From assembly GCF_019430885.1 (NCBI RefSeq), contig NZ_JAHYBZ010000002.1, positions 62,001 to 126,000 on the forward strand: 64,000 nucleotides of DNA, given 5' to 3'. The position numbers and the translations under genes were made by a program. Shown here one piece after another: positions 27,277 to 35,419 of this stretch (within the stretch, counting starts at the first letter, position 1; each line of letters opens with the position of its first letter). The DNA comes from Roseomonas alba (GTDB lineage: Bacteria; Pseudomonadota; Alphaproteobacteria; Acetobacterales; Acetobacteraceae). The notes under the pieces are model-generated. The model searched no databases. It was given only the letters and a program-made list of their open reading frames with translations, and was not told where the DNA came from.

Positions 27277-28317
27277 ATGCGTCTGCGCCTTCTCCTCCTG
27301 ATCTTCCTTCTCGTCCTGCTGGTGGCCGGGGGCCTAGGGGCCTCGGCGGCCTGGCGCGCCTATGCCGGACCGGGGCCGCTGGCCGAGCCGGCCCAGATCG
27401 TCATACCGCGTGGTGGCACCGAACGCATCGCGGCCGCGCTCGCCGAACGGGACGTCATCCGCGACCCCCGCGCCTTCGCCGTTGCTTCCTGGCTGACCCG
27501 CAGCGCTGGCCCCCTGCGCGCCGCCGAGTTCCAGTTTCCCGCCGGCGTGTCGCTGGAACAGGTCCTGCACATCCTGCGCGAGGCGCGCCCCGTCCAGCGC
27601 CGCCTGACCATCCCCGAAGGCCTGACGGCCCACCAGATACGCGCCCTGCTGGAACGCACCGACGGCCTGAGCGGCGAAGTGCCCACCTTCAGCGAGGGCG
27701 ACATTCTGCCCGAAACCTATTCCTATGAATGGGGTGAGAGCCGAGCGGCCATCATCCGCCGCGCCGACGCTGCGATGGACCGGGCGCTTGCCGAGGCCTG
27801 GGCGAACCGCGCGCCCGACCTGCCCTTCACCACGCCACGCGAGGCGCTGGTCCTCGCCTCCATCGTCGAGCGCGAGACCGGCAAGCCCGAGGAACGCCCG
27901 CGCGTCGCCGGCGTCTTCATCAACCGCATGCGGCGGGGCATGCCGCTGCAATCCGATCCGACCGTTGCCTATGCCGCGACGGGGGGCGCGCCGATGGATC
28001 GGCCGATCACCCGCGCCGACCTCGACCGCGACCACCCCTTCAACACTTATCGCGTGCGCGGCCTGCCGCCGGGTCCGATCGCGAGCCCGGGCAAGGCCTC
28101 CCTCACAGCGGTGTTGCGGCCGGAGGACAACGACTTCCTCTATTTCGTCGCCGACGGCTCCGGCGGGCATGCCTTCGCCCGCACGCTCGACGAGCACAAC
28201 CGCAACGTCGCCCGCTGGCGCGCCATCGAGCGCGGCGAGGCCGACAAGGTCACGGCGCCGCCGGCGTCCGGTCCGGCAGCACGCTCTCCGTCCGGCCCAT
28301 CAGCCGGTAGGCGATAA
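27277..28317 (+). CDS. mltG: Endolytic transglycosylase MltG
   Basis: The 346-residue inner-membrane protein has one N-terminal membrane segment (LLLLIFLLVLLVAGGLG). A LysM-like region follows, then the YceG domain. The catalytic Glu lies in LASIVERETGKPEERPRVAG (about residue 198). It also has VFINRMRRGMPLQSDPTVAY and the DHPFNTYRVRGLPPGPIASPG signature. MltG cleaves nascent glycan strands and sets peptidoglycan chain length. The start is at the ATG opening the membrane segment. Its 3-prime end overlaps ydcF on the other strand by 68 bp. Confidence 0.96.
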   Translation: MRLRLLLLIFLLVLLVAGGLGASAAWRAYAGPGPLAEPAQIVIPRGGTERIAAALAERDVIRDPRAFAVASWLTRSAGPLRAAEFQFPAGVSLEQVLHILREARPVQRRLTIPEGLTAHQIRALLERTDGLSGEVPTFSEGDILPETYSYEWGESRAAIIRRADAAMDRALAEAWANRAPDLPFTTPREALVLASIVERETGKPEERPRVAGVFINRMRRGMPLQSDPTVAYAATGGAPMDRPITRADLDRDHPFNTYRVRGLPPGPIASPGKASLTAVLRPEDNDFLYFVADGSGGHAFARTLDEHNRNVARWRAIERGEADKVTAPPASGPAARSPSGPSAGRR

Positions 28318-29065
28318 GCCCGAGCCATTCGCGAAAGCCCCATTCGAACTGACCGAGGCGCTCGGGGAAGGGGGCGTCGAACTGCGCCGCCCATGTGTAC
28401 CCGGTGCGATAATTGACCGGCCAGGGGACGATGTCGCGGAAGCCCGCGGCCCGGAACACCGCGACCGAGCGCGGCATGTGGGAGGCCGAGGTAACGAGCA
28501 GCCAGACCTGGCCCGGCTTGGGTTGCACCAAGCGGTAGGTGTTGACCGCATTCTCATGCGTGTTGCGGGCCTGGTCCTCATAGATCACGCGCGTCGGATC
28601 GACGCCCATGCCGGTCCAGAGCTGGCGGGCGACATCGGCCTCGGTCAGCCCGCCATGCACGAAGGAGCCCTGGCCGCCGGTGAAGACGAGGCGCGCATCG
28701 GGGTATCGGCGGGCGAGGATCACGCCCTCGGTCATGCGTTCGGCCGCGCCGTTCAGGGAGGGGATGCCGCGCGCCTCGGTGATGTTCTGCTCGACCGCGC
28801 CGCCCAGCACGATGATGCCGTCCACATGCGCCGGCGCCGCGGCCGGGCGGGGGAAGCGGTCCTCGAGCGGCAGCAGCAGCCACTGGTTCATCGGCGTCAC
28901 CACCAGCAGCGCGAAGAAGCCGAGGGACAGCAGGATCAGCCAGCGCCCGGAGCGGCGGCCGCGCCAGATCATGAACAGGCCGATGAAGCCCAGGATCAGG
29001 GCGAAATGGCCCGGGCGCGCCGGGAACCAGAGCAGCTTCGAGAGCGTGAAGGCGAGGTCTGTCAT
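28250..29065 (-). CDS. YdcF/ElyC-family (DUF218) membrane protein
   Basis: The 271-residue protein has two N-terminal membrane segments (about 20-35 and 42-60). The DUF218 domain includes VDGIIVLGGAVEQN, FTGGQGSF and VTSASHMPRSVAVFRAAGF. ElyC-type relatives act in envelope polysaccharide or peptidoglycan balance. Its last 68 bp run antisense to the mltG C-terminus, coupling two envelope genes tail to tail. That end lies beyond both conserved domains. Confidence 0.88.
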   Translation of the reverse strand: MTDLAFTLSKLLWFPARPGHFALILGFIGLFMIWRGRRSGRWLILLSLGFFALLVVTPMNQWLLLPLEDRFPRPAAAPAHVDGIIVLGGAVEQNITEARGIPSLNGAAERMTEGVILARRYPDARLVFTGGQGSFVHGGLTEADVARQLWTGMGVDPTRVIYEDQARNTHENAVNTYRLVQPKPGQVWLLVTSASHMPRSVAVFRAAGFRDIVPWPVNYRTGYTWAAQFDAPFPERLGQFEWGFREWLGLIAYRLMGRTESVLPDRTPAAP

Positions 29066-29167
29066 GGGGCTCGCCTTGTTGCGGTGCCTGTGTGGCCTTC
29101 CTGTGGCGGTCGCAGCCCGTGGGGTGGGCGCCTCATGTGGCGCGTGCCGGAGCTCCCGGACAATCCC

Positions 29168-29923
29168 TCAGGCGGCGAGGTAGCCGAGGCGCTCCGCGGT
29201 GTGGCCGAACCGCTTGAGGAATTCCTGGTGAAGTTCCGGGGTGAAATGAGCACGCCACTGTTCCGGCTTTCCGCTGCGCACATGGCCGACGTCCTGCGGG
29301 CCGGAGAAGATGCTCGCATCCCGCGCGATCTCCATCGCCTCCTCCATCCGGTCCGGAGGCACGCCGAGCCAAGCGAAGGCGCGGGCGAACTCCCGCATTT
29401 CCGAGTCGGTCACCAGATCCTCGAAGCGCAGGACGAGGAATTCGGGTGGCGGCACGATCCAGCGGCGCATCTTGCGAATCGTCCAGACGGCCATGTTGTC
29501 CATCTCGAAGACGAACTTCTCATGGTCGCTGCCGAGCGAGCGGATCTTCTCCTGGTAGCTCAGCCCGCCGAAGCGCTCATCCGGCAGGTGAACCCAGCCG
29601 TCGCGCGTCCCGGGCTTGAGGCGCGCATGGTAGTAGGCCCCGCTGATGACGATGTCCCGGGGGTCGCGGATGACGATGATGCCCTTGTGGGGCAGGTCAC
29701 GCACGCCGTAGCGGAAATGCGAATGGGCGTCGAAGCAGACATCCCAGCGCGGCGGTGCGGGGCGGCTGTTCTGGACCCAGAGCCGCAGGCGGAAGCGCTG
29801 CGACAGTTTCTGGAAGATCGACCACATCAGAATGGTACCTGTCTTGTGGAAGGTACCGACGAACATCTTGTGCGGAAGCTCAAGCCGCCGAGCCACCGGC
29901 GGTTGTTCTGGTGTGGCGCTCAT
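29168..29923 (-). CDS. Sulfotransferase-domain protein 1
   Basis: The 251-residue protein has the PAPS 5-prime-phosphosulfate loop as MFVGTFHKTGT near residue 20. The 3-prime-phosphate loop is VIRDPRDIVISGAYYH near 95-110. It likely transfers sulfate to a carbohydrate or other surface acceptor. It belongs to the surface-decoration cluster with GT61, a second sulfotransferase and FkbM. The start could be MRMSATPEQ (29929) or MSATPEQ (29923). The acceptor is unknown. Confidence 0.85.
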   Translation of the reverse strand: MSATPEQPPVARRLELPHKMFVGTFHKTGTILMWSIFQKLSQRFRLRLWVQNSRPAPPRWDVCFDAHSHFRYGVRDLPHKGIIVIRDPRDIVISGAYYHARLKPGTRDGWVHLPDERFGGLSYQEKIRSLGSDHEKFVFEMDNMAVWTIRKMRRWIVPPPEFLVLRFEDLVTDSEMREFARAFAWLGVPPDRMEEAMEIARDASIFSGPQDVGHVRSGKPEQWRAHFTPELHQEFLKRFGHTAERLGYLAA

Positions 29924-30064
29924 TCGCATTCATTACCGCCTCGGCGCTGCAACCGGCAAGTCGTGCTGCGCCGATCCGCAGGCTATCGGAGGCTGGACGG
30001 TTTTGCCCGCAGCCGCGACACTTGGGCGGGGCCGGCGATGGCGGCCGAACGCCGGAGGGCAGGC

Positions 30065-31498
30065 ATGGACAGCGAGCCGCAATCGCCGGCAGAGGCCCGG
30101 GACCATCGGCGGTTCTGTGACGAGCAGATGCGCAGGCCGATTCATACGCATGATGCGGCATCGCTCAATGCCGTATGGGCCGCGGCCATGCGGTCGGGCC
30201 ATGCCGAAGCCAGGGACTGGGTCGTCACGGCGGCCATCAGGGCGTCGCTGCCGCCCGAGGGGCGTGTCCGCCTGGCGCTGAGGCTTGCCCACGCGATGCG
30301 CGCCGAGGACGCCTTCGGCGTCCTCCTCGCCGATCCCGACGTATTCTCCGGAGAGGCGGCCAAGGGGGAGGCTGTCTCCACGCTCCGTCTCATCCTGCTC
30401 AACAACGGCACGCCGGAATGGATCAGGGAGGTGGCGCGCATGCTGGGGCGGCGGCTTTGCCGCGTCAGCGATGATGGCGGGGAAAGGACGGGCTTCGTCT
30501 TCCCGGTGCAATCACCGCTGTTGCCGGCAGCCTACCCCTGCGAGGTCCTGCTCGCCCCGGGCGCCCCGCCCAGCGCAGGCCCCGCTATCGAGCGCCACCT
30601 GCACAGCATCGAGGATGCGCTCGTGAAGGCGGGCACGCCGGAAGTGCGCCTCTATCGCGACGTGCTGGTGAACCGCGAAGGCCAGATGTGGCGTGCCGAT
30701 GGCAGCATGATCCGGAGCGAATGGCGGGTGCTGCCCGAGGCGTCCCGGATCGCTTCCGCCACGGCGCCGCGCGTCGAGGAAGCGGTGCTCGCGATCTGCC
30801 CGAACAACGTCTATCACTGGTTCACGGACTGGATGACCTCCATCGCCTGGCGCTTTGCCGACGGCGTACCGGATCTGCCGGTGCTGGTCCGCGACGATGC
30901 GCCACCCTACGTCCCCGAGAGCCTCGAACTGGCAGGCGGCAGCGCCCTTTCCTGCATTCCCGTGGGCGATGCGGTTGCGGTCGGGCGGCTCTATGTGACC
31001 GGTCGGCCGGGTGTGCGCCTCGACCCCGAAGGCGCCGCAGGCGGGCTGTTCCGCAAGATGGTGGCGGCCGCGCTCGATGGGAGGGAACCGCCGCGGACCG
31101 GGCCCGTCTACATCTCGCGGCGCGATGCCAGGCGGCGCAAGGCGGCCAATGACGAGGCGCTGGAGGATGCGCTCGTGGCAGAGGGCATCCGCCCCATCAC
31201 CCTGACGGAAATGAGCCTCCGCGATCGGATCGTGGCGATGCGCGGGGCGACCGCCATCGTCTCCCAGCATGGCGCCGGCCTTTGCATGATTTTCGCGGCG
31301 CCGCCGGGCACGCCTGTCTTCGAGGTCCTGCCCCATATGGCGGGCACGCTGCGGAACCGCCTGTGCTTCGCCCGCATGTCGCGCATGCTTGGCCACCGCC
31401 ATCGCATCTGGCTGGAGGATTGCGACCAGCAGCGGGAGTATTGGACCGCGGATGTCCCCCGCATCATTGCCAGCGCCCGGGAGTTCCTGGCGGGCTAG
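30065..31498 (+). CDS. Glycosyltransferase family 61 (DUF563) protein
   Basis: The 477-residue protein has the GT61 core in its C-terminal half: CPNNVYHWFTDWMTSIAWR, VYISRRDARRRKAAND and IVSQHGAGLCMIFAAPPGTP, then FEVLPHMAG. Many GT61 enzymes add xylose or similar residues to polysaccharides. The N-terminal 190 residues are a helical region with no recognised domain. The start MDSEPQSPAEA was chosen because GGAGGG lies about 6 bp upstream; an ATG at 30038 is possible. The long open frame further upstream is antisense to ydcF and the sulfotransferase gene. Confidence 0.87.
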   Translation: MDSEPQSPAEARDHRRFCDEQMRRPIHTHDAASLNAVWAAAMRSGHAEARDWVVTAAIRASLPPEGRVRLALRLAHAMRAEDAFGVLLADPDVFSGEAAKGEAVSTLRLILLNNGTPEWIREVARMLGRRLCRVSDDGGERTGFVFPVQSPLLPAAYPCEVLLAPGAPPSAGPAIERHLHSIEDALVKAGTPEVRLYRDVLVNREGQMWRADGSMIRSEWRVLPEASRIASATAPRVEEAVLAICPNNVYHWFTDWMTSIAWRFADGVPDLPVLVRDDAPPYVPESLELAGGSALSCIPVGDAVAVGRLYVTGRPGVRLDPEGAAGGLFRKMVAAALDGREPPRTGPVYISRRDARRRKAANDEALEDALVAEGIRPITLTEMSLRDRIVAMRGATAIVSQHGAGLCMIFAAPPGTPVFEVLPHMAGTLRNRLCFARMSRMLGHRHRIWLEDCDQQREYWTADVPRIIASAREFLAG

Positions 31499-31507
31499 GG
31501 CCGATCA

Positions 31508-31604
31508 CGTTCAGAGGGAAATCATCTGAACGCGTGCCGATGCTCGCAAGACAAGAGGCTAGAGCCTGATTGGCTTACCTTCGTTCACCGATCACGCTCT
31601 AGCC
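31508..31604. repeat. Nested inverted repeats in the GT61-sulfotransferase gap
   Basis: The gap between converging genes has CGTTCAG/CTGAACG (31508-31514 and 31526-31532, 11-nt loop). It also has GGCTAGAGC/GCTCTAGCC (31557-31565 and 31596-31604). The sequence is clearly less GC-rich than the surrounding genes. It may end both transcripts; its style recalls dispersed intergenic repeats of other alphaproteobacteria. Confidence 0.6.
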
Positions 31605-31610
31605 TATTGT

Positions 31611-31723
31611 TTGATCGCGCGGTTCAGGCCTTCGGCGCATGAGCGCCTCGGGCCATCACACCGCAGCCCATGGGTTGATCGCGCGATTCAGACCTCCGGT
31701 GCGTACGCACCGGAGGCCATCAC
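31611..31723. repeat. Two direct 49-bp repeats abutting a stop codon
   Basis: Copies at 31611-31659 and 31675-31723 both begin TTGATCGCGCGGTTCAG-like and end GGCCATCAC. Each has an internal palindrome (GGCGC-ATGA-GCGCC and CCGGTGCGTACGCACCGG). The loops differ but pairing is kept. The second copy supplies the stop codon of sulfotransferase 2. Confidence 0.75.
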
Positions 31724-32934
31724 GCTTTCGCCGCGGCGGCACTGTCGCTGCGCGAGAGCGACCAGTTCTGCGAGGCGAAAGACCGCCGCCTGCCATCCCG
31801 CGCGGCTGGATCGATCTCCAGCAGGCTTGCGACGCGCGGGACCTGGATGAGCAACCGGAAGCTGTCACCCAGTTCCTGCGGCAGGTCGATCACCATTTCG
31901 CTGAGCGGTCCCTTTTCCACGAGCGCCACCCGCGCCGGCAGCCGCTTCGTGCTTTCGTCGGCGAAGACGTGGAACTGCTCGTGCCTGAGCCGGATCATGG
32001 CCGGAATCTCAAGGCGCAGCCGGTCGACGCCAGGCGAGCGGCGGACGAGGATCCTGGAAACCTCGGCCGGCCCGGCCCACCACTCGGCGATCCCGTCGCC
32101 GCGCACCCCGCGCGGATACCAGCCGTCGAGCATCCAGATTGCGCCGAGGTCCGGATCGGCGAAGGCGCAGCTTGGGACATTCGTGTCCGGCCGGGGCGTC
32201 GCCTTCTGGAGCACGGTGGAGCGCCAGGCGGCATAGTGCTGGTTGGCGATCTGCCACAGCGTGTAGTCGAGGCCGAAGCGTTCCGGGTTTTCCCGCGCAA
32301 ATGCCTCGATCTCGTCATCCATCTCCGCGGCGGGCGCTACGTTGATGCGGAGTTCCTCCGGCACCGTGCTGTGGCCGGTCTCCAGCGGCCACCAACGGCA
32401 GAAATCGTCGATCTGCTCGGTCGGCACCAGCCAGCGGACGCGCTTGATCGAGGGCGCGAGGCGCTCGAGCAGCCACACGTTGCGATTCCCACGATAGAAC
32501 TGATGGTCCCGGCCCTCCATCGTCTCGACCAGCGTCCTGGATTGCTGGTTGAACAGCATGTCGCCGTAGTGCTCGGCGAAGCCGTGGAAGCCGAGCGCCT
32601 TCGCCGGCGGGTGAAGCCGCAGCAGGGGCTCGCGCAGGATGTGGCGGAACAGGGACCGGACATGCGAGACCGGGTGGCGCACCGTACACAGGATGTCGAT
32701 CCTGGGATCGGCGCGCTTCAGGAGCCCGCTCGCGGCGTGTCCTTCGACGAAGTCGTGATCCTGGAAGAGCCTGTCGAACTGTGCCGCCGACCGGAGATCG
32801 TCCTGCAGCACCCAGCTTCTGTCGGTCGGGAAGGCGCTGGCCAGGCGCGTCCCGAGGGTCTGGCCGCCCGTCTTCGGGATATGCAGGTAGTAGATCCGGT
32901 GCCGCGCCGGCACCGGGTCGCTCTCATCGTCCAT
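31720..32934 (-). CDS. Sulfotransferase-family protein 2
   Basis: The 404-residue protein opens with the PAPS-binding motif YYLHIPKTGGQTLGTRL (about residues 15-31). ILCTVRHPVSHVRSLFRH follows near 80-98. The C-terminal third (about 260-390) is not catalytic-like and appears to be a beta-rich accessory region. It starts 1 bp after the FkbM gene stop, so the two are translated together. The likely role is sulfation of a surface glycan; the acceptor is not known. Confidence 0.84.
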   Translation of the reverse strand: MDDESDPVPARHRIYYLHIPKTGGQTLGTRLASAFPTDRSWVLQDDLRSAAQFDRLFQDHDFVEGHAASGLLKRADPRIDILCTVRHPVSHVRSLFRHILREPLLRLHPPAKALGFHGFAEHYGDMLFNQQSRTLVETMEGRDHQFYRGNRNVWLLERLAPSIKRVRWLVPTEQIDDFCRWWPLETGHSTVPEELRINVAPAAEMDDEIEAFARENPERFGLDYTLWQIANQHYAAWRSTVLQKATPRPDTNVPSCAFADPDLGAIWMLDGWYPRGVRGDGIAEWWAGPAEVSRILVRRSPGVDRLRLEIPAMIRLRHEQFHVFADESTKRLPARVALVEKGPLSEMVIDLPQELGDSFRLLIQVPRVASLLEIDPAARDGRRRSFASQNWSLSRSDSAAAAKA

Positions 32935-32935
32935 T

Positions 32936-33967
32936 TCAGGCGGGGTCCAGCGTGGAAAGGTACAGCAGCGCATCCTCGCTTCGGCCGAGCAATTCCTCCG
33001 CGGCGCAGGCATGCACCTGACCGTCGAAGCCGATCTCCCGGAGCGGGAAGCGCGACGCGATGTGGTTCAGCGTTCCAAGCGGCGAGCTGCAGCGCGAGGC
33101 ATTGAATTCGAGCACGATCTGGATCTCGGGATTCCGGTCGATGACCTCCTGCATGCCGCGCCAGACCAGTTCCTCGGCACCCTCGACGTCGATCTTCACG
33201 AAATCGACCCGGCCGGGCAGCGCCTCGTCGAGCGAGATGATCGGAACCTCAAGCACGCCGGTCCCGGCCGCGTCGCGCTCGCTCAGCAGCCGTCCGTTCT
33301 TGGGCTCGGCCACGCTGGCGAGGAAGCGAACCGCCGCCGCGGCCCGCTCGCCGACCGCGCAGGGATGCACGCGGATCGACTGCCAGAATCCGTTGAGCGC
33401 GGCGGTGTCGCGCAACAACTGGACCATGCGCGGATTCGGTTCGAAGGCATGGACCTGACCCTCGGGGCCCACCAGGTCGGCCATCAGTAACGCGTAGTAG
33501 CCGTGGTTCGCCCCGACATCGAGCGCGACCTGTCCCGGCTTCACGTTGCGCCAGATGAACTCGGTCAGCCAGTACTCCCAGAAGCCCTCATACATGAGAT
33601 GCGGCGCGAACCCCTTGTCGCGGAGGTCCACATACATCTTGTAGCGGCCAAGGATGCGGCAGAGCGCTGTCGTTCCATCGACCGGCACGACCATGCAGCG
33701 CGCGCGGATGAGCGCCTCCGCAACGACCCGGTTGTCGAGCTCGCGAAGCTGGGCGACGGTCGCGTATGGCAGCCCGCTGGACTGGCCCGCCTGTTCCAGC
33801 TGACGGAGGCGCTCCTCGATCACGTCCAGTCGCTGGTCGATGCGGCCAAGATGCTGCTCGGTCTGCTCCGCCCGCTCGGTGAGCAGCCTCTCGATGCGTT
33901 CGAAGCGGTCGATGAGCCGCTGCCGGCCCGTGATGGAATCGAGGAGGTGGCCGGGTTGGTCACTCAT
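32936..33967 (-). CDS. FkbM-family SAM-dependent methyltransferase
   Basis: The 343-residue protein begins with a predicted coiled coil (about 18-62, heptad-rich RFERIERLL...IEERLRQLEQ). It then has the FkbM fold: SAM motif ALDVGANHGYYALLMADLVG near 148-167, VHAFEPNP and FVKIDVEGAE near 260. FkbM enzymes O-methylate sugars or other metabolites. The N-terminal coiled coil suggests it works in a complex. It is upstream of and coupled to sulfotransferase 2. Confidence 0.88.
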   Translation of the reverse strand: MSDQPGHLLDSITGRQRLIDRFERIERLLTERAEQTEQHLGRIDQRLDVIEERLRQLEQAGQSSGLPYATVAQLRELDNRVVAEALIRARCMVVPVDGTTALCRILGRYKMYVDLRDKGFAPHLMYEGFWEYWLTEFIWRNVKPGQVALDVGANHGYYALLMADLVGPEGQVHAFEPNPRMVQLLRDTAALNGFWQSIRVHPCAVGERAAAAVRFLASVAEPKNGRLLSERDAAGTGVLEVPIISLDEALPGRVDFVKIDVEGAEELVWRGMQEVIDRNPEIQIVLEFNASRCSSPLGTLNHIASRFPLREIGFDGQVHACAAEELLGRSEDALLYLSTLDPA

Positions 33968-34065
33968 GAGTCAGCTTCATCGTCCCCAGTCGGAAGGCCC
34001 GGGCCTTTGCACGGGCAACGTCACCGAAACATACAATGCCGGAAACCACCATGCCATGCTTCGGA

Positions 34066-35418
34066 TCACGGGGCTTCCGCGTAGGGATTGCGCGTTCCGC
34101 GCATCTGCATGCGGATCGGCACCCCGGGCATGGCGAAGGCCTCACGGAAGGCGTTCACCAGATAGCGCCGGTATTCCTCGGGCAGTTCCTCAGCGCGTGT
34201 GCCGAATACCGCGATGGTCGGCGGCCGCGCCTTCGGCATCGTCGCGTAGCGCAGCTTCACGCGGCGCCCATCCACCGCGGGCGGCGGGTGTCGTGTCAGC
34301 GCCGCCTCGAACCAGCGGTTCAGCTCGCCGGTCGAGATGCGCTTGTTCCACAGCGCATAGGTCGCGCGCACCGCGGGCATCAGCCGGTCGAGCCCGCGCC
34401 CCGTCTGTGCCGAAAGCGTGACCACGGGCACGCCCCGCAACTGCGCGAGCGAGGCGGTCAGCACATCGTCGAGCTTCTGCCGCGCTGCCGCGCGATCCTC
34501 GACCGCATCCCACTTGTTGAAGGCGATGACGACGGCGCGGCCCTCGCGCTCGGCGAGGCGCGCGATGCGCAGGTCCTGTTCGTCCATCCCGAGCAGCGCA
34601 TCGACCACCAGGATGACGACCTCGGCCTCCTTCAGCGCGCCGAGCGTCGCGGCGACCGACATCTGCTCCAGCCGTTCCTCGATGCGCGCCTTCTTGCGCA
34701 TGCCCGCGGTGTCCACCAGCCGCACGCGCCCGCCCGTCGCATCGCGCCATTCGACGGCGATGGAATCGCGCGTCAGGCCGGGCTCGGGGCCGGTGATCAT
34801 GCGCTCCTCGCCGAGCAGCGCGTTCAGCAGCGTGGACTTGCCCGCATTGGGACGGCCGACGATGGCAAGGCGCAGCGGACGCTCGGGATCGTCCTCGACC
34901 GGCTCGCCGTCATCCTCGGGCGCCTCGCCGAGCGCCTCTGCCACTGCCTCGTGCAGCACGCCGACGCCCTCGTTGTGCTCGGCGCTGATGGCGATGGGAT
35001 CGCCGAGGCCGAGCTCATAGGTCTCCATCGCGGCCGCGGCGCCGCCGCGTCCCTCGGCCTTGTTGGCGACCAGCAGCACCGGCAGGTTGGCGCGCCGCAG
35101 CCAGGTCGCGAAGGCGCGGTCGGCGGGCGTCAGCCCGGCCCGCACATCGACCACGAAGATCACGAGGTCGGCGGCGCGCAGCGCGGCCTCGGAGCTCGCG
35201 CGCATGCGGCCCGCCACGGTGTCGGGCGGCGCTTCCTCCAGCCCCGCCGTGTCCACCAGCAGCACCTCGTGGCCGCCGATCTGCGCGAGCACTTCCTTGC
35301 GGTCGCGCGTCACCCCGGGCGTGTCGTCCACGATCGCGATCTTGCGCTGCGCAAGCCGGTTGAACAGCGTGGATTTGCCGACATTCGGCCGGCCGAGAAT
35401 GACGACGCTGCGCGGCAT
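34066..35418 (-). CDS. der: Ribosome biogenesis GTPase Der
   Basis: The 450-residue protein has two tandem GTPase domains. The first has P-loop GRPNVGKST at residue 9 with DTAGLEE. The second has GRPNAGKST (about 193), DTAGMRKK and NKWD. A KH-like C-terminal domain (VKLRYATMPKARPPTIAVFG) follows. Der is needed for 50S subunit assembly. It starts 1 bp after the bamB stop and closes the TPR-bamB-der block, a common alphaproteobacterial order. Confidence 0.97.
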   Translation of the reverse strand: MPRSVVILGRPNVGKSTLFNRLAQRKIAIVDDTPGVTRDRKEVLAQIGGHEVLLVDTAGLEEAPPDTVAGRMRASSEAALRAADLVIFVVDVRAGLTPADRAFATWLRRANLPVLLVANKAEGRGGAAAAMETYELGLGDPIAISAEHNEGVGVLHEAVAEALGEAPEDDGEPVEDDPERPLRLAIVGRPNAGKSTLLNALLGEERMITGPEPGLTRDSIAVEWRDATGGRVRLVDTAGMRKKARIEERLEQMSVAATLGALKEAEVVILVVDALLGMDEQDLRIARLAEREGRAVVIAFNKWDAVEDRAAARQKLDDVLTASLAQLRGVPVVTLSAQTGRGLDRLMPAVRATYALWNKRISTGELNRWFEAALTRHPPPAVDGRRVKLRYATMPKARPPTIAVFGTRAEELPEEYRRYLVNAFREAFAMPGVPIRMQMRGTRNPYAEAP

Positions 35419-35419
35419 C

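Noticed and set aside
27725-30064. 780-codon upstream extension of the GT61 gene
   Set aside because: It runs through mltG and antisense to ydcF and sulfotransferase 1. The composition is shadow-like, and a ribosome site precedes the ATG at 30065.
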